From Flavobacteriaceae bacterium (GTDB taxonomy: Bacteria; Bacteroidota; Bacteroidia; Flavobacteriales; Flavobacteriaceae), in the NCBI GenBank assembly GCA_016649715.1, contig JAENXC010000002.1:124001-188000 (forward strand): a DNA stretch of 64,000 nucleotides, read 5' to 3'. Made by a program: the position numbers and the translations under genes. Positions 51,569 through 60,083 of this stretch are shown here, in pieces; the stretch's first letter is position 1; each line of letters begins with the position of its first letter. The notes beneath the pieces are model-generated. The model saw nothing but the letters and a program-made list of their open reading frames with translations. It was not told the DNA's origin and ran no database searches.

Positions 51569-53780
51569 AGATTTCTACTTTTAGATTCACATTTAGGCTC
51601 CTTCCGATATTTAAAATTCCCACCGGTTTAAATCGCGATAGGTGCGAAATATATTCTTTATCGGTAATATTGGTTCCGTTCAGACCTATTTTCAACAATA
51701 CTTTTTGAAGTTGAAAGCTGCTTTCAATTCCCGCACTCAGTAAAGAATATCCACCAGTTCTTGTTTCAAAATTGCTCACAGTTTTTTGGTTGAAAGTATT
51801 TTCAAGCGTTACAAAGGCGGAACTAGATTTCCGAGTTATTCCATCCTTCATTTCAATTCTGAAAGTGTTCCGAAGAGAATTGGCGGGAATTAATGGCAGA
51901 TATTCTGTACTGCTCAATTTTCCGGTAACGGTTTCAAAACTACTTTCAAAATGCAACCAATCCAACGGGTGCGGATGCAAGTGAAAGCCGAATTCGCCAC
52001 CGTAAAGCGAGGCATTGTTTTGAAGATAATCATAAACGGGCGTATCATCTATCATTTCATCCGTGGGCGAAATAAAAATATAATTGTTTACGGCATTGTA
52101 AAATCCGTTTGCGAAGAATTCAATGTGTTTGTTCCTGTATTCCAAGGAAACATCCGCTTGAAAATTCTGTTCATTGGTTAAATTTTGATTTCCTCTTTCA
52201 TATCTGTTAGTCCCTTCGTGAATGCCGTTTGAAGTGAGTTCCGCTAAATTAGGGGCACGGAAACCACTTGCCAAATTGACCCGGACCGAAAGATATTCAA
52301 CAAAATCCATTTTTGCTCCCAAAGCTGCGGTAAAGCTGGTAAAAGTCTTGTTTAGCGCAGGAATGAAATCTGCATCCGAAGGATTCCGAGCGGCTTCACT
52401 TTCAATTTTTCGGGAGTCGAAACGGATTCCGGCCTGAAAATCCACTTTTTCCATATGATAGTGGGAGGTTGCCAAAAGCCCAACGTCTGTTGTATTCGCA
52501 TCGGGAATCAAAATTTCCTCACCTTCGTTTTTGTTGTTTTGAAACATTCCCTGTAAACCAATTATAGTTTCAAGTTTCCCAAATTCGGGTAAATTGTATT
52601 TCACATCATAATTAAAGGTGTTCAATTTTAAACGAAGCGCAGCCGTGGTGGGATCATTTTCAAATTCACGACGATCGTTGAACAAATACCCAGCTTTCAC
52701 ATCTAAACTCGATTTGTTAAAAAATGCGGTATTGTCAAAACTCAAAATATGGTTGTCAATTTCTTGAAAGGGAAGTACCAAATCCTTGGATCGGGTTTGT
52801 TCGCCAATTTCTTCAGCAATTCCTATATTGGAACGATTGTAATTATACCGAATGGTTGATTTAAATTTCGTGCCCAAATATTGCACTCCCGTTTTTAAAT
52901 CCTTTTCATTGAAGCGGGAATTGGTTACGCGATAGTTAGCCCCAGTTTCATAATCACTAAAAGTAGGATAGGAGCCACGGGCCAAAAATTTCAATTTTTC
53001 ACCCGAAGTTTTCACGCCTAGATTTGTTGAAGTTCCTAAGGTATTTGAGAAATAGGTACTGCTTAAATCGCCGTGGGTTTCGCCTGAAATGGCAAACTTT
53101 TCCGGATTCAAATAAAGAACGCCGCCCAAAGCATCGCTGCCGTAAAGGAGGGAAGCTGGCCCCTTTATAACTTCCACACTTTCCACGCCGGCTTCATTAA
53201 TTCCCAAGCCGTGTTCATCGCCAAATTGTTGGTTTTCCAACCGTACGCCCTGTGTATATGTCAAAACACGGTTGGAACTCAAACCGCGAATAACAGGTTT
53301 GCCAATACCGGTTCCGGTTGTTATTAAATCTACGCCCGCAATATTTTTAATGCCATCCGCGAGTGTGACTGCGCCGGATGAATTCAAATCGTCTGTGGAA
53401 ACGCGGTCCACTTTCATCACGTTTTCACTCTGCAATTTGTGAAAAGGGGTTGAAACAATCACTTCTTCCATTTCCACCGCGCTTTCTTCCATTTGAAGGT
53501 TTTCGGTAATGGTTTGATTGTTCGAAAAATTAATTTTTTTGGAAATAGTAGCGTATCCCAAAGATGAAAATACCACGTTGTAATTTCCCTCTGGAATGTT
53601 TTTCAACTTATAGTTTCCATCAAAATCCGCAGCTGTGCCTTTTTCTAATTGTGGAATATAAATTGTTGCCATAACAGCTTCGTTTTTGTTTTTTGAAATG
53701 ATGGTTCCCGTCAAGGAATTTTGTGCGCTTGCCGCGGTATATAAAAAGAACACCGCAAGTAAGCATAGCATATTTTGCAT
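51567..53780 (-). CDS. TonB-dependent receptor, probable metal receptor
   Basis: A 737-residue outer-membrane receptor. Signal peptide 1-19 (FLYTAASAQ), carboxypeptidase-like domain (LTGTIISKNKNEAVMATIYIPQLEKGTAADFDGNYKL), plug (SSGAVTLADGIKNIAGVDLITTGTGIGKPVIRGLSSNRVLTYTQGVRLENQQFGDEHG) and barrel. The plug with GTGIGKPVIRGLS and ENQQFGDEHG is typical of Cu/Zn-type TonB receptors. A His/Cys-rich small protein and two membrane-protein genes lie just upstream in the same orientation, consistent with a metal-uptake operon. This substrate is an inference. Confidence 0.9.
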   Translation of the reverse strand: MQNMLCLLAVFFLYTAASAQNSLTGTIISKNKNEAVMATIYIPQLEKGTAADFDGNYKLKNIPEGNYNVVFSSLGYATISKKINFSNNQTITENLQMEESAVEMEEVIVSTPFHKLQSENVMKVDRVSTDDLNSSGAVTLADGIKNIAGVDLITTGTGIGKPVIRGLSSNRVLTYTQGVRLENQQFGDEHGLGINEAGVESVEVIKGPASLLYGSDALGGVLYLNPEKFAISGETHGDLSSTYFSNTLGTSTNLGVKTSGEKLKFLARGSYPTFSDYETGANYRVTNSRFNEKDLKTGVQYLGTKFKSTIRYNYNRSNIGIAEEIGEQTRSKDLVLPFQEIDNHILSFDNTAFFNKSSLDVKAGYLFNDRREFENDPTTAALRLKLNTFNYDVKYNLPEFGKLETIIGLQGMFQNNKNEGEEILIPDANTTDVGLLATSHYHMEKVDFQAGIRFDSRKIESEAARNPSDADFIPALNKTFTSFTAALGAKMDFVEYLSVRVNLASGFRAPNLAELTSNGIHEGTNRYERGNQNLTNEQNFQADVSLEYRNKHIEFFANGFYNAVNNYIFISPTDEMIDDTPVYDYLQNNASLYGGEFGFHLHPHPLDWLHFESSFETVTGKLSSTEYLPLIPANSLRNTFRIEMKDGITRKSSSAFVTLENTFNQKTVSNFETRTGGYSLLSAGIESSFQLQKVLLKIGLNGTNITDKEYISHLSRFKPVGILNIGRSLNVNLKVEI

Positions 53781-53831
53781 ACTTTCTTGATTTAAATAAA
53801 TGATTGTGAAATAAACTGAATTGCTGAAAAA

Positions 53832-54161
53832 TCAAGAAAACTGCGGAGGTCCTCTTAGAAAATAATGTGAAGTATTTTGAATGAATTTGGGCAACAAATA
53901 AACGGTTTTCGTTTTTTGAAAACCATTCAGCAGTGCAAACTCAGTAATTTCCTGAGGTTTAAAATCAAAGATTGAGAAGTGAAAATCGCAAATGGAACAA
54001 TCCAGTTGCTTTTTGTGAATGTGTGTTGAAGATTCTGTGCAGGCTTTGTGTTCGTGGCCTTCAAAGGTATGAGCAAATTTTACGGCAGTGGGAAGCAGCA
54101 ATGCGAACGAAAAAATCGCAGCAGTAACAATCCGTAGTATTTCTTTTTTTAAAACCTTCAT
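53832..54161 (-). CDS. His/Cys-rich small secreted protein
   Basis: A 109-residue protein with one N-terminal hydrophobic segment and a mature part rich in metal-type residues: HTFEGHEHKACTESSTHIHKKQLDCSICDFHFSIFDF. The pattern H-x-F-x-G-H-x-H, HIH and CSIC-x-F-H is similar to DUF2946-like proteins found beside TonB receptors. It overlaps the upstream gene by four bases (54158-54161) and is followed 51 bases later by the receptor, so it probably works with that receptor in metal handling. Binding of copper or zinc is likely but not demonstrable here. Confidence 0.82.
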   Translation of the reverse strand: MKVLKKEILRIVTAAIFSFALLLPTAVKFAHTFEGHEHKACTESSTHIHKKQLDCSICDFHFSIFDFKPQEITEFALLNGFQKTKTVYLLPKFIQNTSHYFLRGPPQFS

Positions 54162-54460
54162 TTAGTAAACAAAAATCCGAGGCCCATCCGTCGGAGCATT
54201 TTCTTTTCAAAGTTCCAAAAAAACACAAACTCTCCAAATACCCAACCGAAAAAAACCAAAAGCAATTGATAAATGGGAAGGATAATCAAAATCCGAAATG
54301 GCCAATAAATGTGCCAGCCCATCTCTTTCTGTATTTCGAAAAAATCGGTAATTGGCGCTGCAAGCTTCGCTGCGGAACTTCCCGTGATAGCAAAGACTAG
54401 GAATACAATAAAAAGTTGTCCGTTGGTTTTGATATTCCAGCGTTTTTTGAGCTTTTTCAA
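54158..54460 (-). CDS. DUF6787-type membrane protein
   Basis: A 100-residue protein with two membrane segments (about residues 16-34 and 55-78): QLFIVFLVFAITGSSAAKLA and ILIILPIYQLLLVFFGWVFGEFVFFWNFEKKMLRRMG. This is the pattern of the DUF6787 family, which is common in Bacteroidota. It overlaps both neighbours by four bases, so three genes are translationally coupled: DUF6146, this one and the His/Cys-rich protein. Function unknown. Confidence 0.82.
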   Translation of the reverse strand: MKKLKKRWNIKTNGQLFIVFLVFAITGSSAAKLAAPITDFFEIQKEMGWHIYWPFRILIILPIYQLLLVFFGWVFGEFVFFWNFEKKMLRRMGLGFLFTK

Positions 54461-54876
54461 TTTCTTCCGCCTATGAATTTTTGATTGTATTTGTCTTGAA
54501 AAAACACAAAGTAGTTGTAGAGTAAATAATTTACTTCATAACCATAATCCACAGTGGGGTCATAGTTTATTTGCTCACCGTATAAATTATGGGAATATCG
54601 GGCGGGCTGAAGCACGCGGTTGTTGTATTCTGAAACGAATGATCGGTTTTTGGATTCCAAAAACGATTGTCCATAAAATCCACGCGGAGGTTGGGAGATG
54701 AGCCAGGAGTCAAAACCTGGTTCTATTATCATTATTTCGTATTCAAGGCTGTCGTTTGCAATGCGGATGGTATCGTTTTTCGTGATTTTCGCTGACGAAT
54801 TACCCATCGTTTTATTGCCAGTTCCACAACTGTAGATGGCAAACGAAAGCGCTAATATGAATAAAAAGTTTTTCAT
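54457..54876 (-). CDS. DUF6146-type lipoprotein
   Basis: A 139-residue lipoprotein (lipobox YSC, Cys17). The mature part contains EYEIMIIEPGFDSWLISQPPRGFYGQSFLESKNRSFVSEYNNRVLQPARYSHNLYGEQINYDPTVDYGYEVNYLLYNYFVFFQ, the full DUF6146 pattern with the NxRVLxP..Y and NY..D.DYG core. It heads the four-gene operon that ends with the TonB receptor. Role unknown. Confidence 0.88.
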   Translation of the reverse strand: MKNFLFILALSFAIYSCGTGNKTMGNSSAKITKNDTIRIANDSLEYEIMIIEPGFDSWLISQPPRGFYGQSFLESKNRSFVSEYNNRVLQPARYSHNLYGEQINYDPTVDYGYEVNYLLYNYFVFFQDKYNQKFIGGRN

Positions 54877-54943
54877 CTATAAATATTTTAACAAAGTTAA
54901 GCAAATGTAACTTTAAGTGTTGGGGATTTAACTTTCATTTAAA

Positions 54944-54980
54944 AAAACACCGTCCCATTTCTAAAAAGGGACGGTGTTTT
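54944..54980 (-). terminator. Terminator of the DUF937 gene
   Basis: AAAACACCGTCCC (54944-54956) pairs with GGGACGGTGTTTT (54968-54980), with A and T runs on both sides. Confidence 0.88.
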
Positions 54981-55054
54981 AAAAAGTTATAAATGAAATT
55001 TTATTTTCCGAACAAACCTCCTAAAAGGCCACCAAGTCCCCCTTTTTTCTTGCT

Positions 55055-55636
55055 TCAGCCCAAAACCATTCCGGCCACATCGTCAATGATGCTGCCATCG
55101 CCATCGGCATCGAGCAGGGTTTCAATGAGGGAATGGTCGTGGTTGGTATTTTTTCCCAAAACCGAACCGAGCAAATCACCAATTCCACTTTCTCCCACCT
55201 TATCTTTTCTTTTTTGGTTACCCAAAACACCCATTAAAATTGGGGCTGCCATTTTTATAATTTGCGCCACGGAAGCGGCATCAACCCCGCTCGTCTTGCT
55301 TATGTTCTGTTCCACTTTTTGTTGATTGTCGCCAAGCACATGCTTTAAAATACCAGCACCTTCGTTCAGCAAACCGGAATCTGCACTACCGCCACCCAGA
55401 AGGCCACCCAGTTGGTCCAGAATGGAACCATCATGACGGTTGTCCTCCAAAGCGTTGTTCAAACTTTGTGCACCTTGTGGGGTTGCAGCATTTCGCTGCA
55501 TTGCTCCCAAAATAGTCGGCAGGGCCATACTCAAAACGTTTGCTGTTTTATCTGCAGATTGTCCAGTTTGTGCACTTGCGCCGCTTATGAGCTGTTTGCC
55601 CATGTCGCTGCTGAGTAAATCTAATATTGAAGCCAT
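55055..55636 (-). CDS. DUF937 protein, interrupted by an in-frame TGA near its end
   Basis: A 193-residue helical protein of the DUF937 family: MASILDLLSSDMGKQLISGASAQTGQSADKTANVLSMALPTILGAMQRNA, GGLLGGGSADSGLL, AAPILMGVLGNQKRKDKVG. It ends at MVLG before TGA (55057-55055). Read past the TGA, the same frame continues SKKKGGLGGLLGGLFGK and stops at TAA (55003-55001). This Gly/Leu-rich tail is what DUF937 proteins usually end with. So the TGA is a recent nonsense mutation, a base-calling error or a site of read-through. An alternative CDS would be 55001-55636. Confidence 0.85.
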   Translation of the reverse strand: MASILDLLSSDMGKQLISGASAQTGQSADKTANVLSMALPTILGAMQRNAATPQGAQSLNNALEDNRHDGSILDQLGGLLGGGSADSGLLNEGAGILKHVLGDNQQKVEQNISKTSGVDAASVAQIIKMAAPILMGVLGNQKRKDKVGESGIGDLLGSVLGKNTNHDHSLIETLLDADGDGSIIDDVAGMVLG

Positions 55637-55679
55637 TTTTATAAAAAATTAGGGCTAATGAACGAAATTGCTTAAAAAA

Positions 55680-56636
55680 TTAGGCGTTGGCCATTATATT
55701 TATAATTTGTTCGGCGAGTTCCGTGCCAATTCGATCTTGGGCTTCATCGGTGGCAGCACCAATATGTGGTGTAAGCGAAATTTTATCGTGCATAAGCACT
55801 TTTATTGAAGGGGTTGGTTCGTTTTCAAAAACATCCAGTGCCGCAAACGAGACTTTACCATCTTCAATAGCCTCCAACAGTGCATTTTCATTAAGAATTC
55901 CACCTCGGGCAGCGTTAATGATACCAACGCCGTCCTTCATTTTAGAGATTTCTTCTTTCCCTATCAGATAGCCGGATTGGGAAGGTACGTGAAGACTGAT
56001 GAAATCACTGTGTTTTATTAATTTATCTATGGGTGCTGTCTTTATTTTCAGTGTTATTTCTTGTCCGTCATAAAAACTTAGGGTAATGTCTGCTTCGCCT
56101 ACTTTGTGGTCGCTGGCAATTACTTTCATACCACAGCCCAAGGCTATTTTGGCAACTTGGCGGCCTATTCTTCCAAAACCGATTATCCCCAAAGTTTTTC
56201 CACGTAGTTCGCGGCCAGCACCGTAGCTTTTCTTTAATTCGTTGAATTTTGTGTCGCCATCCAAAGGCATATTTCGGTTGGAGTCGTGCAAAAACCGCAC
56301 GCCGCCAAACAAATGTGCAAACACAAGTTCAGCTACCGATTCTGAAGAAGCAGCAGGGGTGTTTATTACTTCAATTCCGTTTTCAATGGCGTAATCAACG
56401 TCAATATTATCCATCCCCACGCCACCTCGGCCAATGATTTTCAGCGAAGGGCAGTTGTCAATAATATCTTTTCGGACCTTTGTTGCGCTGCGCACCAAAA
56501 GCACTTCAATTTTGTGTTCGTTGATGTAGTTTTGAAGTTGTTCCTGTGCCACTTGCACCGTTATTACTTCAAATCCTGCATCTTTCAAAGCGTCTATTCC
56601 GCTTTGTGAAATTCCGTCGTTAGCTAAAACTTTCAT
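55680..56636 (-). CDS. serA: D-3-phosphoglycerate dehydrogenase, short form
   Basis: A 318-residue D-2-hydroxyacid dehydrogenase. Rossmann motif GKTLGIIGFGRIGRQVAKIALGCGM at about residue 145-170, catalytic Arg in GIINAARGGILNE, Glu in DVFENEPTP and the His in LTPHIGAATDEAQ. It lacks the ACT regulatory domain seen in E. coli SerA. With serC directly upstream on the same strand it forms a serine-synthesis unit: 3-phosphoglycerate to phosphohydroxypyruvate, then phosphoserine. 87 bases separate the two genes. Confidence 0.93.
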   Translation of the reverse strand: MKVLANDGISQSGIDALKDAGFEVITVQVAQEQLQNYINEHKIEVLLVRSATKVRKDIIDNCPSLKIIGRGGVGMDNIDVDYAIENGIEVINTPAASSESVAELVFAHLFGGVRFLHDSNRNMPLDGDTKFNELKKSYGAGRELRGKTLGIIGFGRIGRQVAKIALGCGMKVIASDHKVGEADITLSFYDGQEITLKIKTAPIDKLIKHSDFISLHVPSQSGYLIGKEEISKMKDGVGIINAARGGILNENALLEAIEDGKVSFAALDVFENEPTPSIKVLMHDKISLTPHIGAATDEAQDRIGTELAEQIINIMANA

Positions 56637-56723
56637 ATTTTTTATTGACTATTAATACTTTTTATTGTTGAGGCATTTTTTTAACCGTATTCACAGTTCC
56701 CCACTTCGGGGGTTAGGGGGCTT

Positions 56724-57791
56724 CTACGCTCCCTTTTCCAATGCCTGCATCACATTCACCAAAACCTGCACGCTTTCCAGCGGTAGGGCATTGTACATAG
56801 AGGCACGATAACCACCAACGCTTCGGTGGCCGCTCAGACCGTTTATTCCGGCTTGTTTTAAATGGTCGTCAAAGGTTGCTTTCAATTCGTCATTTCTTAA
56901 ATTGAAAGTGGCATTCATTTTTGAACGGTCTTCCTTTTTAGCCACGAAACCTTCAAACAATGGGTTTCTATCAATTTCATTATAAAGAAGTTCGGCTTTT
57001 TGGTTGTTCACTTTTTCAATTGCTGAAACACCGCCCAAATCCTTTAACCATTGTAGGGTCAACATGGAAACATACACTGGAAAAACGGCTGGGGTGTTGA
57101 ACATACTTTCCTTATCTATATGAACTTTATAATTCAACATTGAAGGAATGGCGCGCGAAACTTTACCTAAAATATCTTCTTTTATAACCACTAAAGTTGT
57201 TCCTGCCGGTCCCATATTTTTTTGTGCTCCGGCATAAATCAAACTGAATTTTGAAAAATCTAATTGGCGTGAAAAAATATCACTGCTCATATCGCAAACT
57301 ATTGGAATTTCCGTTTCGGGAAAGCTTTGCATCTGCGTTCCGAATATGGTGTTATTGCTGGTGCAGTGAAAATAATCAGCGTCTTTTGGTATGTTGTAAT
57401 TTTTAGGAATAAAGTTGAAATTATCGCTTTTTGAAGTGGCTACTTCAACCACTTCTCCTAAAAATTTAGCTTCTTTTATTGCATTATTAGACCAAGTTCC
57501 CGTATTTAAATAGGCCGCCTTTTTTTCCAAAAGATTATAGGCCACCATTAAAAATTCAAGGCTTGCGCCCCCTTGCAGAAACAAGGCTTGATAACCTTTA
57601 TTTTCAAGCCCCAAAAGCTCCAAAGCTAGATAGCGGGTGTTGTCCATTACCTCAACGAAATCCTTGCTTCGGTGGGAAATCTCAATCAATGAAAGGTTTG
57701 AATTGTTGAAATTTAATACTGCCTCAGCAGATTTTTGCAAAACAGATTGTGGCAAAATGCAGGGACCTGCACTGAAATTGTGTTTTTTCAT
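56724..57791 (-). CDS. serC: Phosphoserine aminotransferase
   Basis: A 355-residue PLP enzyme, 3-phosphohydroxypyruvate to phosphoserine (and 4-phosphohydroxythreonine in pyridoxal synthesis). Starts MKKHNFSAGPCILPQSVL; QALFLQGGASLEFLMVAYNLL gives the phosphate loop; the Schiff-base Lys is in LIYAGAQKNMGPAGTTLVVI; the end motif GINGLSGHRSVGGYRASMYNALP is characteristic. A -7-like CATCTTTG lies on this strand at about 57816-57809. Downstream: serA. Confidence 0.96.
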   Translation of the reverse strand: MKKHNFSAGPCILPQSVLQKSAEAVLNFNNSNLSLIEISHRSKDFVEVMDNTRYLALELLGLENKGYQALFLQGGASLEFLMVAYNLLEKKAAYLNTGTWSNNAIKEAKFLGEVVEVATSKSDNFNFIPKNYNIPKDADYFHCTSNNTIFGTQMQSFPETEIPIVCDMSSDIFSRQLDFSKFSLIYAGAQKNMGPAGTTLVVIKEDILGKVSRAIPSMLNYKVHIDKESMFNTPAVFPVYVSMLTLQWLKDLGGVSAIEKVNNQKAELLYNEIDRNPLFEGFVAKKEDRSKMNATFNLRNDELKATFDDHLKQAGINGLSGHRSVGGYRASMYNALPLESVQVLVNVMQALEKGA

Positions 57792-57859
57792 CGTATGAAA
57801 ATTTATAGTGCAAAGATGCGGATTATGCTACTAAAATTATGGGAATTAAGAAATTTTTA

Positions 57860-58903
57860 TCAGGGAAGTTTCAACAGGAAATCAACCGTGTCAACGCCAT
57901 CGGCATAATCCCACAATTCTAGGATTTGGGCTTTTCCGAAGGGAATTTCATTGGTTAAACCTGCTTTTGAAACTAGACATTGAATGTTTTCAGACTGTGC
58001 TTTCAGCTTTTTGGTTATGCCTTCGAAAGAATTATATTTTTCATAAAAAATCACTGAAATAGGAGAGGAGAAGCCTGTGTCTTCTTTCAGCAACATAAAT
58101 TCATTGTCCAGCAACGGGAAGCTATCCATTAAATAAACCGCTTTATTATAATCGTAATTATTGATGTATTTGTGGTTGTGGATTATTTCTTTCCAACTGA
58201 ACATCGCTTTAAAAAAAGGTTCAAAATCGTAATTTTCGGGAATGTACAGTTTTGAAACATTCCTACAGCCAAGACCGAAATATCTAAAAATATCATCTGC
58301 CAGTTTTTGTAATTCTGCTTCGGTTTCGTTTCCCGTTAATACCGCTACGGAATTTCTGTTTTTGCGGATGATGTTTGGATATTTCCCAAAATAATACTCA
58401 AAATAACGCGCGGTATTGTTGCTTCCCGTGGCGATTACCGCATCAAAATCCTTCAACCGTCCTTCGGTAAATTCTATGTATTTTTTAAATTCCGGTTCAA
58501 TGAAAATGAGCTGTTCAGCAAGAAAGGGAAGAAGGGTTTTATCGTTTGAAGATAGCTTCGCCAAAACTTTATTTCCCGTAACCAAAACTGAAAGAAAGTC
58601 GTGAAAACCAACCAGCGGAATGTTTCCAGCCATAACAATTGCAATTGTTTTTACATCCTTTGCTGCAGCTTCGGAGGGTACAATATTATAGTTTGAAATC
58701 CATTGCTGAAGGTTTTCTTCGGAAAGTGCTTCGCCCCAACTTTTTAACGCAAACCTTATATTTTCCTGAGTAAACCAGCCGTTTTCCGCTTCGGCTTTTT
58801 TCAAAACCTTTTCAGCTTCAGCTTCGATTTCAATTTCGATTTCGATTTCCCTCAGGAATTTCCCTAAACTTATAAAAGCGTTAATTCTTTGTTTTAATTG
58901 CAT
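57860..58903 (-). CDS. Acyl-CoA reductase (LuxC-like)
   Basis: A 347-residue LuxC-family protein. TIAIVMAGNIPLVGFHDFLSVLVTGNKVLAKLSSNDKTLLPFLAEQL and VIATGSNNTARYFEYYFGKYPNIIRKNRNSVAVLTGNET carry the aldehyde-dehydrogenase-like NAD(P) region; the catalytic Cys is expected in LGCRNVSKLYIP. LuxC-type reductases make aldehydes from acyl-CoA or acyl-protein. The N-terminus has a run EIEIEIEIEAEAEKV encoded by tandem GAAATC/GAAGCT hexamers, likely slippage-made. I use the ATG at 58903. It diverges from the ferredoxin gene, with overlapping promoters. The ferredoxin could be its electron partner, an inference. Confidence 0.9.
   Translation of the reverse strand: MQLKQRINAFISLGKFLREIEIEIEIEAEAEKVLKKAEAENGWFTQENIRFALKSWGEALSEENLQQWISNYNIVPSEAAAKDVKTIAIVMAGNIPLVGFHDFLSVLVTGNKVLAKLSSNDKTLLPFLAEQLIFIEPEFKKYIEFTEGRLKDFDAVIATGSNNTARYFEYYFGKYPNIIRKNRNSVAVLTGNETEAELQKLADDIFRYFGLGCRNVSKLYIPENYDFEPFFKAMFSWKEIIHNHKYINNYDYNKAVYLMDSFPLLDNEFMLLKEDTGFSSPISVIFYEKYNSFEGITKKLKAQSENIQCLVSKAGLTNEIPFGKAQILELWDYADGVDTVDFLLKLP
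58808..58852. repeat. Hexanucleotide tract in the LuxC-like gene
   Basis: Read on the minus strand this is GAAATC/GAAATT repeated four times and GAAGCT twice, in frame, encoding alternating Glu/Ile and Glu/Ala. Slippage here would change length by two residues without a frameshift. Confidence 0.7.
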
Positions 58904-58910
58904 ACTTATT

Positions 58911-58972
58911 TTGGAGTTACCCCAATAGGGTTTAAATTTGCGCAAAGTTAGAAAAAGTAGAAGCTATGGCAA
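58911..58972. promoter_or_regulatory. Overlapping divergent promoters of ferredoxin and LuxC-like gene
   Basis: Plus strand: TTG (58911-58913), 19 bases, TAAATTTG (58933-58940). Minus strand: TTG (58972-58970), 19 bases, TAACTTTG (58950-58943). The two -7 boxes face each other with two bases between them, and the junction TTTGCGCAAA is palindromic. Each promoter lies within the other's transcribed region, so simultaneous use is unlikely. Confidence 0.65.
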
Positions 58973-59316
58973 TTATTATAACAGATGAATGTATAAACTG
59001 TGGCGCTTGCGAACCAGAATGTCCCAACACGGCTATCTATGAGGGTGCGGACGATTGGCGCTATGCCGATGGAACGGATTTGAACGGCAAAGTTGTGCTT
59101 CCCAATGGAAAAGCCGTAGATGCCAATGAAGCCCAGCAACCCATAAGTGACGAAATATATTTTATAGTTCCCGATAAATGCACCGAGTGCAAAGGTTTTC
59201 ACGACGAGCCACAATGTGCAGCCGTATGCCCTGTGGACTGCTGCATACCGGATGAGGACCACGTGGAAAGTGAGGAAACGCTTTTGGCCAAGCAAGCGTT
59301 TATGCATAAAGACTAA
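58966..59316 (+). CDS. 4Fe-4S dicluster ferredoxin
   Basis: A 116-residue electron carrier. First cluster motif [19 protein letters not shown] (C-x2-C-x2-C-x3-CP). Second [20 protein letters not shown] with an extended loop, as in bacterial 7Fe/8Fe ferredoxins of the Alvin type. It lacks obvious membrane or other domains. Partner redox enzymes are unknown; the divergent acyl-CoA reductase gene is a candidate. Terminator follows. Confidence 0.93.
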   Translation: MAIIITDECINCGACEPECPNTAIYEGADDWRYADGTDLNGKVVLPNGKAVDANEAQQPISDEIYFIVPDKCTECKGFHDEPQCAAVCPVDCCIPDEDHVESEETLLAKQAFMHKD

Positions 59317-59333
59317 AAGCTGAATTTAATATA

Positions 59334-59366
59334 TAAAAAAAGCAACCTTTTTCGGGTTGCTTTTTT
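59334..59366. terminator. Terminator after the ferredoxin gene
   Basis: AAAAAAAGCAACC-tttttc-GGTTGCTTTTTT, usable for ferredoxin and for the convergent lipoprotein gene. Confidence 0.88.
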
Positions 59367-59387
59367 GTTGAAAGGAATTAAAATAAA

Positions 59388-59870
59388 TTATTTGATTATA
59401 CTGAAAAAAGGCTCTTGTTCATTTTCTACATCCCATTTCAGATCTCCATTGAACCATGTCTTTATAGCCCGTATTGAATTTTCATTCCTATAAATCTCAG
59501 TTTGGATAGTATCTGTATCGTTAGGGCTCCATTCAATATAAGTAATTGGAAGTGTCTCGGTTTCTGAATGGTTTTGGAAAACACGTATTCTGTATTCAGA
59601 TTCATGTTTAAAGATGAAAAAGTTTCTAGGATAAGTCATATTTGGGTCAAAAACTTCTTTCTTTTCACCATTTATTAAATAATACAATTTAATATTCTCA
59701 GCTTTATAAGCATCGGGATTGTTTGGATCCAAAAGATCTTCTCCGTTTAAACTTTTAAGTGACAATTCTATGTTTACATCCACAACAACCTGTTGCTGAG
59801 GTTCATCATCATTGCTTTTGCTACAAGATGTTAGAATTGTCAATATTATTAATGTTGCAATTGTTTTCAT
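59388..59870 (-). CDS. Lipoprotein, unknown function
   Basis: A 160-residue lipoprotein (lipobox LTSC, Cys16). After an Asp/Glu/Gln-rich linker comes a beta-rich domain (VVDVNIELSLKSLNGEDLLDPNNPDAYKAENIKLYYLINGEKKEVFDPN, YRIRVFQNHSETETLPITYIEWSPNDTDTIQTEIYRN). It resembles immunoglobulin-like lipoproteins common in Bacteroidota. No partner nearby is evident. Confidence 0.82.
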   Translation of the reverse strand: MKTIATLIILTILTSCSKSNDDEPQQQVVVDVNIELSLKSLNGEDLLDPNNPDAYKAENIKLYYLINGEKKEVFDPNMTYPRNFFIFKHESEYRIRVFQNHSETETLPITYIEWSPNDTDTIQTEIYRNENSIRAIKTWFNGDLKWDVENEQEPFFSIIK

Positions 59871-60021
59871 AATACAAAAATTTGATTTTTTTTTATTGTA
59901 ATGTAGAGGTGCACCAGAACGATTACTAATACCCTACAAATGAAAAAAAAATGAATTGTAGGAATTTTACATGTTAAATTTTAGCACGAATATGTCTTTT
60001 ATTATTAAAAATCTGAAAAAC

Positions 60022-60061
60022 AAAAAAATCGTCCCGCAAACCAGAGTTTGAGGGGCGATTT
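60022..60061 (-). terminator. Terminator of the 60084-60596 gene
   Basis: AAATCGCCCC (60061-60052 on the minus strand) pairs with GGGACGATTT (60035-60026) with one G-U pair, then TTTTTTTG. Confidence 0.8.
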
Positions 60062-60083
60062 CCATTGTGGGGATAGGTAATAT

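Noticed and set aside
55055-55057. Selenocysteine at the TGA of the DUF937 gene
   Set aside because: No Cys is expected at this position in the Gly-rich tail and no SECIS-like hairpin follows; error, mutation or read-through are simpler.
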